From: JAFDBW01 sp963825575
Lineage (GTDB): Bacteria > Desulfobacterota > Desulfuromonadia > Desulfuromonadales > BM103
DNA length: 64,000 nucleotides
NCBI GenBank assembly: GCA_963825575.1
Contig: CAWGUB010000019.1
Span: forward strand, 62,001 to 126,000
Direction: 5' to 3'
The translations under genes were made by a program, and so were the position numbers. Numbering within the stretch: position 1 is the stretch's first letter; the number at the start of each line of letters is the position of its first letter. Below the pieces are notes generated by a model, which saw nothing but the letters and a program-made list of their open reading frames with translations, did not search any database and was not told where the DNA came from. This document shows positions 33,706 to 40,691 of this stretch, in pieces.

Positions 33706-35028
33706 ATGAAAAATATCTGGAATTTCTTTAAGGGAACACTGATCCTGACTGCACGCGGAAGCGCTACCTACTATTGCTGGGTTGGTGGTCTGCTTGCATT
33801 GATGATCATCGGCGGCTTCACCTATGTGATTCAGCTCAACGATGGCCTGATCGTCACCAATATGCGGGACCAGGTTTCGTGGGGATTCTACATTTCCAAC
33901 TTCACTTTCCTGGTCGGCGTTGCCGCGGCGGCGGTCCTGCTGGTTATACCCGCTTACGTTTACCATTGGAAACCGATCAAGGAGATCGCCCTGCTCGGCG
34001 AACTGCTCGCCGTTTCAGCTATCGTCATGTGCCTGCTTTTCGTCACGGTCGACATCGGTCGCCCCGACCGTTTCTGGCACCTGATTCCTTTTGTCGGCAT
34101 CCTGAACTTCCCTCAGTCTCTGCTGGCGTGGGACGTGGCCGTCCTTAACATCTACCTGGTCCTCAATCTGACAATTGCTGTTTATTACCTCTATAACCTT
34201 TATTACAAGCGTGAACCGAACAAGAAGTTCACCACGCCGTTATTGCTGTTTTCCATTCCTGCCGCCATCTCGATTCACACGGTGACAGCTTTCCTGTATA
34301 ACGGTCTGGGAGCACGGCCCTTCTGGAACGCATCTATTTTGGCACCACGCTTTCTGGCGTCGGCCTTCTGTTCCGGCCCGGCATTCATGATTCTGGTTTT
34401 TTTCCTGATCCGCAGATACACGCGTTTCAAAATTAGTGATGAAGCTATTCAGAAGATTGCCGAACTGATTGCCTATGCCATGTTTATCAACCTCTTCCTG
34501 CTGGGCGCTGAGATATTCAAGGAGTACTACACCGCATCCGTCCACCTTGCGCCGATGAAATACCTGCTCCAAGGATTGCACGGTCACAACGCGCTTGTGC
34601 CATGGATCTGGACTGCAATGATCTTCAACGTGACAGCATTTATGATCTTTCTGATCCCTGACACGCGCCGCAACAACACCACTTTGGTTCTTGGCTGTGT
34701 ATTGATTTTTATTGGTGTTTACATTGAAAAAGGGATGGGCCTGGTTATCCCCGGTTTCGTTCCTGATGTCCTTCATGAAATTTATGAATACGTCCCTTCC
34801 GGACTGGAAATGTTACTGGCAATCGGGATCTGGGCCACCGGATTATTCGTCTTTACCATGCTTCTGCGCGTAGCCATTCCGATCCTGAATGGCGATTTTC
34901 ACGTCGCGGACGATGGTGTCGACTGTCACATCGGTGACAACCTGTTTTTCCTTGGCAAAGCCGAGCGGGAAAAATTTTTAAAGCAGGGGGATGACACTGT
35001 GGCGGAAAAAGCTGAAGAACCCGGGTAG
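33706..35028 (+). CDS. NrfD/PsrC-like quinone-interacting membrane subunit (module 1)
   Basis: 440-residue integral membrane protein with about ten helices; it belongs to the NrfD/PsrC/ActC/HmeB group. Characteristic stretches: LFVTVDIGRPDRFWHL (quinone-site region), LLAWDVAVLNIYLVLNL, SIHTVTAFLYNGLGARPFWN and GLHGHNALVPWIW, then IPDTRRNNTTLVLGCVLIFIGVYIEKGMGL. It binds menaquinol without haem and works with the FeS protein encoded upstream. The C-terminal 60 residues are a hydrophilic tail (GDFHVADDGVDCHIGDN). Its stop is followed by 168 bases before module 2, with no terminator that I can see. Confidence 0.92.
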   Translation: MKNIWNFFKGTLILTARGSATYYCWVGGLLALMIIGGFTYVIQLNDGLIVTNMRDQVSWGFYISNFTFLVGVAAAAVLLVIPAYVYHWKPIKEIALLGELLAVSAIVMCLLFVTVDIGRPDRFWHLIPFVGILNFPQSLLAWDVAVLNIYLVLNLTIAVYYLYNLYYKREPNKKFTTPLLLFSIPAAISIHTVTAFLYNGLGARPFWNASILAPRFLASAFCSGPAFMILVFFLIRRYTRFKISDEAIQKIAELIAYAMFINLFLLGAEIFKEYYTASVHLAPMKYLLQGLHGHNALVPWIWTAMIFNVTAFMIFLIPDTRRNNTTLVLGCVLIFIGVYIEKGMGLVIPGFVPDVLHEIYEYVPSGLEMLLAIGIWATGLFVFTMLLRVAIPILNGDFHVADDGVDCHIGDNLFFLGKAEREKFLKQGDDTVAEKAEEPG

Positions 35029-35196
35029 TGATGGGTCAGGTGTGCAACCATTTTTTTCCGTTGATGACATGATGGAAAAATTATACAACCTGTGGGTTAG
35101 AAAAATTTAGAATCAAGGGATTGGCCAAAGCTTAACCAAGCTCTTGATTCAACATTTCTAGGCAATAGATATATACAGGAAGAGAGGGACACAATT

Positions 35197-35685
35197 GTGA
35201 AAAGTCATGTTTGGCGACCATTGTTCGTGGTTATTGGCATCGTCGCCGCGATCCTGCTGTTCCGGGAATTTTACGTTCCGGACAATTTCGGGTCCGGCGA
35301 ATACGGGTTCATGTACAGCTACCACAACAAGGACAATGAAGAAGTCTGGAAAAATCAGCCGCTCAAGTACCGCGACACAGGCAAGCAGAAGATGCATGAA
35401 TACTGTGGCGAGTGCCACGGTGACGAGGTTGTCATCCGCACCAAGGACTTGCATGGCATTATTCCCTGCGAGAACTGCCACGGGCCTGCGCTGGAGCATC
35501 CTGACGAGCCGGAACTTCTGGTCATCGACAGAAGTCGCGATCTCTGCCTGCGCTGTCACACACTGCTGCCTTACACGACCAGCGAGCGTAAGCGTATCCC
35601 CGGTATCGACCCCAAAGAGCACAATGTCGATGAAGCTTGCGTTGACTGCCACGATCCGCACAATCCGAGACTGGAGGATATGTAA
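35197..35685 (+). CDS. Membrane-anchored tetraheme c-type cytochrome (module 2)
   Basis: 162-residue cytochrome. The N-terminal helix (about residues 6-22, WRPLFVVIGIVAAILLF) is likely uncleaved. Four motifs: CGECH, CENCH, CLRCH and CVDCH. It is shorter than the module 1 cytochrome and not obviously a simple duplicate. The FeS gene begins 2 bases after its stop, so the two are coupled. SD AGGAAGAGAGG is present before the start at 35197. Confidence 0.9.
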   Translation: MKSHVWRPLFVVIGIVAAILLFREFYVPDNFGSGEYGFMYSYHNKDNEEVWKNQPLKYRDTGKQKMHEYCGECHGDEVVIRTKDLHGIIPCENCHGPALEHPDEPELLVIDRSRDLCLRCHTLLPYTTSERKRIPGIDPKEHNVDEACVDCHDPHNPRLEDM

Positions 35686-35687
35686 TC

Positions 35688-36464
35688 ATGAAGAGGCGTG
35701 ATTTTCTTAAAAACACGATGGTTGTGATCGCTGGCGCCTCGGTTCCTCTCTCGGCTCTTGAATTCATCGATCCGAAAGAGGTCCTGGCCGCCAACCCCCA
35801 GCTCCACTATGCATTCTTGATCAACACTTACACCTGCGTCGGTTGCGGCTTCTGCGTCAAGGCCTGCAAGACAGAGAACGACATACCCTTTGAAGCCAAT
35901 GTCAGCCGTACCTGGGTTGAGCGTTACGTCTATACCAAGGACGATCGGCGCTATATCGACAGCCCGAAGTCCGCTCAATATGGCTTCACCGAAGCGAAGA
36001 TCGATCTCGGCGAACACCTCGGATTCAAAGAGATAGACCCGGAAAATGTCGGCAAGGCGTTTTTCGTGCCAAAACTCTGCAACCACTGCGAGACACCGGC
36101 CTGCACCCAGGTTTGCCCGGTTGGCGCAACCTATAAAACCGATGACGGTGTGGTTTTGGTTGACCGTTCCTGGTGTATCGGTTGTGGTTACTGCGTTATG
36201 GCCTGCCCCTTTGGAGCACGCTTTTTCCATCCGGTACACAATGTGGTCGACAAATGCACCTTCTGTTATCACCGCATCACCAAAGGCCTGGAAACAGCCT
36301 GCGTCAATGCCTGCCCCTTCGGCGCCCGCAAGATGTGCAACATCAGGGACATCAATGACCCGATCACTCAGATTATCCTGAACGAACGTGTCGGTGTTCT
36401 GAAAGACGAATTCGGAACCAATCCCCAGGCCTTCTACATCGGCCTCGCCTCGGAGGTGCGTTAA
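35688..36464 (+). CDS. Tat-exported four-cluster ferredoxin subunit (module 2)
   Basis: 258-residue iron-sulfur protein. Tat motif KRRDFLKNT with hydrophobic VVIAGASVPLSAL. Cysteine clusters: CVGCGFCVKACK, CNHCETPACTQVCP, CIGCGYCVMACP and CTFC...CVNACP. It is paralogous to the module 1 protein but about 50 residues shorter and lacks the internal insertion. The NrfD gene starts 2 bases later. Electron transfer between quinone subunit and cytochrome is inferred from the family. Confidence 0.92.
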   Translation: MKRRDFLKNTMVVIAGASVPLSALEFIDPKEVLAANPQLHYAFLINTYTCVGCGFCVKACKTENDIPFEANVSRTWVERYVYTKDDRRYIDSPKSAQYGFTEAKIDLGEHLGFKEIDPENVGKAFFVPKLCNHCETPACTQVCPVGATYKTDDGVVLVDRSWCIGCGYCVMACPFGARFFHPVHNVVDKCTFCYHRITKGLETACVNACPFGARKMCNIRDINDPITQIILNERVGVLKDEFGTNPQAFYIGLASEVR

Positions 36465-36466
36465 TC

Positions 36467-37752
36467 ATGGTTGAACAAGCTATGCACGTTCATGGAGAGC
36501 TCTGGACCGTCAAGGAACTGTTTGTCCTCCCCAACGAATATATCTATTGGTCGATACAGATCGTTATGTATCCTTTCATGACGGGCCTGGTGGCCGGGGC
36601 TTTTGTTCTTTCATCCCTCTACCACGTGTTCGGTGTCAAGCAACTCAAGGAGATTGCCAGATTTTCCCTGGTCTTCTCCTTTGCCCTGTTACCGGTCGCG
36701 ATGATGCCGTTGCTGCTACATCTGGCACAACCGCTTCGAGGGTATTCATGTCCTGATGACGCCACATTTCACCTCGGCGATTTCAGCCTTCGGTATCGTC
36801 TTCATGACCTACGCCTTCATTGTCGCCTCGGAGCTGTGGTTCGAATACCGTAAACACTTTGTTTTGACGACCCAGGCTCTTGCAGCGCAACCTGAAAAAA
36901 GCAGCTTTGACAATCTGCGCATGCATTTTTTCAAACTGTTGACCCTGGGCGCCATGGACATCAGCAACGAAGCGATCCAGAAGGATCACAATGCGGTCAA
37001 GAAACTGGCGACACTCGGTATCCCGGTTGCTTGCTTCCTCCACGGCTATGCAGGCTTCATCTTCGGCTCGGTCAAGGCCAATGCTCTCTGGATGACCCCA
37101 CTCATGCCGGTCATCTTCATCTGCTCTGCGGTTGTGTCAGGGATCGCGCTCTGTATCCTCTGTTACGTCTTGACCATGGAGATCCGCAAGTTTATGGCCA
37201 AGCGCAAGATAAGCCGCTGGGCCAAGGACCCCAGCGCACCTTCCGTCGAGGAACTGCAATCAGCCGAGAATCAGGAGATACAGGTCGTTTCCAACTATCT
37301 GCTCTATTTCATGATTGCGGCGATTACCCTGGAGATTCTCGACCTGATTTTCCGCGGCTACACCCAGATGAAATCCTGGGATATCCTGCGTGAAGTCATT
37401 CTTGAGCGCGACTTCAACAAGATTTTCATTATGCAATATGCCATTGGCAATGCTTTACCATTCTTGCTCATGATACTCCCCGGGCGAACGGTCAAACGGA
37501 CCACCGTCGCCACTGTGCTGGTCATGTTCGGCGTGTTCATGATGCGTTGGAACGTCGTCATTGGCGGGCAGGCATTCTCTCTGAGTTTTGCAGGTTTCAT
37601 GCATTACCATCTGCCAATCCTGCCAACGAGCTGGGAGACCTTCCGTGAAGGCTTGTTCGGAGCATTGACTGTCATGGCGACACCATTTGTTGATTTTCTG
37701 GTTCCTGAACAAAATCTTCCCGGCATTCCTCAAGGAAGAGGAAGTTCATTGA
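36467..37752 (+). pseudogene. NrfD/PsrC-like membrane subunit (module 2), two apparent frameshifts
   Basis: The gene begins at 36467 (MVEQAMHVHGELWTVKELFV) and would normally end at 37752 with the C-terminus FLNKIFPAFLKEEEVH. Between about 36700 and 36745 the frame changes (phase of 36467 to phase of 36756) and at about 37690 it changes again, so three separate frames are needed. Sequence on both sides of each break is good NrfD (LLLHLAQ..., then TPHFTSAISAFGIVFMTY; GLFGALTVMATPF, then WFLNKIFP). Each change is compatible with one extra base or two missing bases. Without correction the middle frame runs through the terminator and gives an unnatural tail to 37994. It may be a pseudogene or an assembly error. 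Confidence 0.8.
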
Positions 37753-37775
37753 ATCAGGGTTACAAACAGTTGCAC

Positions 37776-37811
37776 AAAGAGGCCGCCCTCGATCGAGGGC
37801 GGCCTCTTTTT
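37776..37811 (+). terminator. Rho-independent terminator of the cytochrome/FeS/NrfD operon
   Basis: Perfect 15-bp stem (AAAGAGGCCGCCCTC / GAGGGCGGCCTCTTT) with loop GATC, then TTTTTAT. Its position 24 bases after 37752 confirms the predicted true end of the NrfD gene. Confidence 0.95.
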
Positions 37812-37840
37812 ATGGCGGGAAAACCTAAAATCTGTTTAAC

Positions 37841-37912
37841 GCAAAGGCGCAAAGCAACGGGCGTTAAGGGCGGGGGCTGGGTTAGGGGCGGAGACTGGGG
37901 ACTGGGGGCTGG
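37841..37912. repeat. Degenerate intergenic repeat (AACGCAAAGGCGC type), short copy
   Basis: TTTAACGCAAAGGCGCAAAG then CAACGGGCGTTAAGG forms an inverted-end unit (TTAACGC / GCGTTAA). A longer version is at 52548-52660. A G-rich degenerate tail (GGGACTGGGGGCTGG) follows. Confidence 0.5.
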
Positions 37913-37986
37913 ACGAGAAAAGAGGATTAAGCACCGGGTCATGAAAGGGGATCGAATGATTTCGGTCCCCTTGTTGTCTTTAAATC

Positions 37987-38133
37987 TTAGTTGAACATCT
38001 TGGCGCCGAGGTAGGCCAGGGCCGGCCAGGCGATCAGTACGGCGGAGACGAAGGCGAACAGGCCCAGGACACCCATGACGGCAATCGTGTAACTGGCTTT
38101 GACGGAACTGATAATGTTGGCTGCGCTTTGCAT
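37987..38133 (-). CDS. 48-residue membrane peptide, tandem paralogue 2
   Basis: Too short for ordinary gene callers. I read on the minus strand MQSAANIISSVKASYTIAVM, then GVLGLFAFVSAVLIAWPALA, then YLGAKMFN and TAA. One hydrophobic helix spans about residues 17-41. The last 20 residues match those of the neighbouring gene (AVLIAWPALAY-L/I-G-A/S-K-M/L-FN) and lengths are identical, so the pair is a real paralogue set. A Shine-Dalgarno AGGAGAAACATC precedes the ATG. Inner-membrane location is likely. I know no family; function unknown. It is downstream of its paralogue in one short operon. Confidence 0.82.
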   Translation of the reverse strand: MQSAANIISSVKASYTIAVMGVLGLFAFVSAVLIAWPALAYLGAKMFN

Positions 38134-38191
38134 GATGTTTCTCCTATGGGTGTCTCGCGCTTAAGGTGCGAGGCTTAAAAGTTAATAAATC

Positions 38192-38338
38192 CTAGTTGAA
38201 CAGTTTCGAGCCGATGTAGGCGAGTGCCGGCCAGGCGATCAGAACTGCAGAGATGAAGGCGAACACGCCGAGAGCGGCAATAACGAGAACCAGGTAAGAA
38301 CTTTTTACGGTATCCATAAAGCGGCTTTGAGTTTTCAT
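38192..38338 (-). CDS. 48-residue membrane peptide, tandem paralogue 1
   Basis: Minus-strand reading is MKTQSRFMDTVKSSYLVLVI, then AALGVFAFISAVLIAWPALA, then YIGSKLFN and TAG. Single membrane helix at about residues 16-41. Same length and C-terminus as the gene at 37987-38133. SD AAAAGGAGAACATC lies right before the ATG and a good promoter (38383-38411) lies about 40 bases further upstream. It is divergent from the ImcH-like cytochrome gene, sharing a 270-base upstream region. Conservation between copies is concentrated in the helix and C-terminal part, which suggests that this part carries the function, perhaps as a small subunit of a respiratory membrane complex. Confidence 0.82.
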   Translation of the reverse strand: MKTQSRFMDTVKSSYLVLVIAALGVFAFISAVLIAWPALAYIGSKLFN

Positions 38339-38382
38339 GATGTTCTCCTTTTGTTAATTATTTTTAATTGATCTTGATTAGA

Positions 38383-38411
38383 GTTTTAACATTAAAGAAT
38401 ATTCATGTCAA
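38383..38411 (-). promoter_or_regulatory. Promoter for the tandem 48-residue genes
   Basis: On the minus strand TTGACA (38411-38406), 17-base spacer, TAAAAC (38388-38383). Transcription would start near 38376, giving a leader of about 38 bases. Confidence 0.6.
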
Positions 38412-38609
38412 GCATAAAAGTTAAAATATTTTCATGTTTTTTAAGAAAACGCTAACTGCGCTTTTTTGCTTGTTTTTTTTAGCGTAGTTTGATAAAAAAA
38501 CCCCAATTAATCTTTCTTAAACTAATGGCTGTTTTTCTAATTTTTTATTTTTTCCACCCCCTTTAGTAATAAACTGTCTGCTATTTTCGACGATCAACAG
38601 GAGTGTTTC

Positions 38610-40070
38610 ATGGGACAATTTGACATGGTCAAGGATTTCTTCCTTGGCATCAGCCGCAGCCGCGTCTCCCTGATCGGCGGGATGATCGTAACGATCACAA
38701 CCCCTTTCCTGCTTGCATACATGCTGGCCGACACCGTCTGGCACATCAAGAATCCTTACTTTGGTGCCGCCGTCTACCTGGCGCTCGGACCATTCTTCCT
38801 CGGTGGCCTGGCGATGATCTTTGTCGGCGCCTTCTTCTTTCGTGGCGACCGGGACGTGCATCTGTTCACCCTTCAATATCTGCGTAAATATTTCACTGAA
38901 CCGGAATTGTTCGGCCGGTTGCGCAAGAACGTCTTTCTGATTGTGCTGCTCACTTCGGTCAACTTCGCTGTTTTCAGCATGTTCCTGTACCGGGCCTACC
39001 ATTACATGGAATCAACCCAGTTCTGTGGTCAATTCTGTCACACCGTCATGAACCCCGAGCACACAGCGTACGAGAACTCTCCTCATTCGCGCGTATCCTG
39101 TGTCGAGTGTCACATCGGTTCCGGCGCTGACTGGTTTGTTAAATCCAAGATTTCCGGCGCCCGACAGCTGCTTGCTGTCGCTGCAGGGACCTACCCGACC
39201 CCGATTGCCACACCGGTGCATGGTTTGCGCCCGGCTCGGGAAACCTGCGAGGAGTGCCATCGCCCGGAGCTGTTCCATGGCGACAAGCTGTCAGTGATCA
39301 AACGCTTTCTGCCGAACCAGGAGAACACCCCTGTTTATGATGTCCTGTTGATGAAGATCGGCAGCGCCGGCGATCGGGTCCAGAGTTCCCACGGCATTCA
39401 CTGGCATATCGCACCGGAAAACAAGATCACCTACCGGGCAACGGATCACAGCCGAATGGTAATCCCGGAAGTCATTCTTACCCAGGCTGATGGCACGCAA
39501 ACCGTGTTTAGGACTGAAGATGCAGATGAATTGCTGGCGGGTACAGCGCGCCAGGAAGATATGCGTGAAATGGATTGCATTGACTGTCACAACCGGCCGT
39601 CACATATCTACCTGACACCCGACGATGCTTTGGACCGCAAGCTCTCCGAAGGGGACATCCCCCAGGAGTTGCCGTTTATCAAGCGCCAGGCAATGGAACT
39701 GATTACGGCAAATTATGAAACAGGAGATCTTGCCCGTGAAACCATTAGCAGCAAGCTGAGTAGTTGGTATAAGGAAAATTACCCTGAGCTGACTACCAAA
39801 AACCCCAAGCTGCTTGAAGAAGCTATCAAAGGCGTGCTTGCGGCCTATAGCGACAACGTCTTTCCGGAGATGAAGGTTGAATGGGGCACCTATACCAACC
39901 ATATTACGCATGGCCCCGATTTCGACATCGGCTGCTTCCGCTGTCACGACGACATGCACGAAAGTCCGGACGGCAAGACCATCTCCGCAGATTGCAACAC
40001 TTGCCATACCTTGCTGGCAATCGAAGAGGAGAATCCGAAGATTCTCAAGCAGTTGCAGGGGCTCAATTGA
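38610..40070 (+). CDS. ImcH-like NapC/NirT inner-membrane multiheme cytochrome
   Basis: 486-residue membrane-bound cytochrome. The N-terminal part has three hydrophobic segments (about 20-42, 50-75 and 108-130), after which come a noncanonical CGQFCH (CxxxCH) and five CxxCH motifs: CVECH, CEECH, CIDCH, CFRCH and CNTCH. NapC/NirT features are YMESTQFCGQFCHTVMNPEHTAYENSPHSRVSCVECHIG (excerpt; key residues FC-x-x-FCHTVM). The size and layout recall Geobacter ImcH, needed for respiration with high-potential acceptors, though the heme count in ImcH is given as seven and I can only see six. SD CAGGAG. It lies 500 bases from the Cbc-type operon and divergent from the small peptide genes. Confidence 0.88.
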   Translation: MGQFDMVKDFFLGISRSRVSLIGGMIVTITTPFLLAYMLADTVWHIKNPYFGAAVYLALGPFFLGGLAMIFVGAFFFRGDRDVHLFTLQYLRKYFTEPELFGRLRKNVFLIVLLTSVNFAVFSMFLYRAYHYMESTQFCGQFCHTVMNPEHTAYENSPHSRVSCVECHIGSGADWFVKSKISGARQLLAVAAGTYPTPIATPVHGLRPARETCEECHRPELFHGDKLSVIKRFLPNQENTPVYDVLLMKIGSAGDRVQSSHGIHWHIAPENKITYRATDHSRMVIPEVILTQADGTQTVFRTEDADELLAGTARQEDMREMDCIDCHNRPSHIYLTPDDALDRKLSEGDIPQELPFIKRQAMELITANYETGDLARETISSKLSSWYKENYPELTTKNPKLLEEAIKGVLAAYSDNVFPEMKVEWGTYTNHITHGPDFDIGCFRCHDDMHESPDGKTISADCNTCHTLLAIEEENPKILKQLQGLN

Positions 40071-40092
40071 TCGTTGATCTGGGTTAAAACTG

Positions 40093-40172
40093 AAAGGCCA
40101 GCCCGTTTGGGTTGGCCTTTTGTTTGATAATTACGGGGGGCACCTCACTTGATTGTAAGGTGCCCCTTTAAG
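40093..40172 (+). terminator. Tandem terminator hairpins after the ImcH-like gene
   Basis: First AAAGGCCAGCCC / GGGTTGGCCTTTT (40093-40121), then GGGGCACCTCAC...GTAAGGTGCCCC followed by TTT (40137-40172). Confidence 0.85.
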
Positions 40173-40202
40173 TTTTAAATGTTGAAACCTTAAAAATTAA
40201 AT

Positions 40203-40617
40203 CAGAATCCGGGGGTTGCGCCCCCCGACTGCGCCTTACTCTTTTGCTGGCCCAAAAGAGTAAGCAGAAAAGGGCCTGCGCTGCGCTGGGCATGTCTGGT
40301 GCGTAACGGCGGCAACCTCAATCCGGATTCTTCTTGCCGATCAATAGACTACATTTCCCCCGCAGGTGACGAGGCTCTTGTGAGCCTCTCCTTCTGTGGA
40401 GAATTGTTTCGGTGGTCATGCTTTTCAGGCTTTTCCCTTGTAAGTCACACTGAACGGAAGGCCCCCCTGTAACGGGCCGGCTTCTTGAGCTCTGTCGTCT
40501 GTTGAGACCACAGAAATCCGGCAGAGGAGATGCCCTCCGCAAGGAGAAGGCATTTTTGCATACTTTTGTTGCCGGACAAAAGTATGGCGTCCGGCGGGAC
40601 GCGACCCGCCGATTTTG
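40203..40617 (+). repeat. Hairpin-rich dispersed element, copy B
   Basis: Reference orientation. Order of structures: terminal palindrome (CGGGGG...CCCCCG, 40211-40227), 11-bp stem CTTACTCTTTT / AAAAGAGTAAG (40235-40264), GC stem GCCTGCGCTGCGCTGGGC, central hairpins GAGGCTCTTGTGAGCCTC and GGCCCCCCTGTAACGGGCC, a GC stem TGCCCTCCGCAAGGAGAAGGCA, 10-bp stem CATACTTTTG / CAAAAGTATG (40559-40586) and terminal GGCGGG...CCCGCC. It fills the gap between the convergent ImcH-like and ubiD-like genes. Spurious short frames inside should not be annotated. Confidence 0.88.
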
Positions 40618-40653
40618 CTTTTGGTTTTCTAGATTTTATTGTCCAAAAAACAA

Positions 40654-40680
40654 AGGAGGCACAAAAAAGTTGTCCCTCCT
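40654..40680 (-). terminator. Terminator of the UbiD-family gene
   Basis: AGGAGGCAC / GTCCCTCCT stem, loop of 9; on the minus strand it is followed by TTGTTTTTTGG. Confidence 0.7.
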
Positions 40681-40691
40681 GAAGTTCAAAA

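Noticed and set aside
37753..37994. C-terminal extension of the NrfD frame through the terminator
   Set aside because: The tail is read through a 15-bp terminator stem and repeat DNA; a better C-terminus in another frame ends at 37752.
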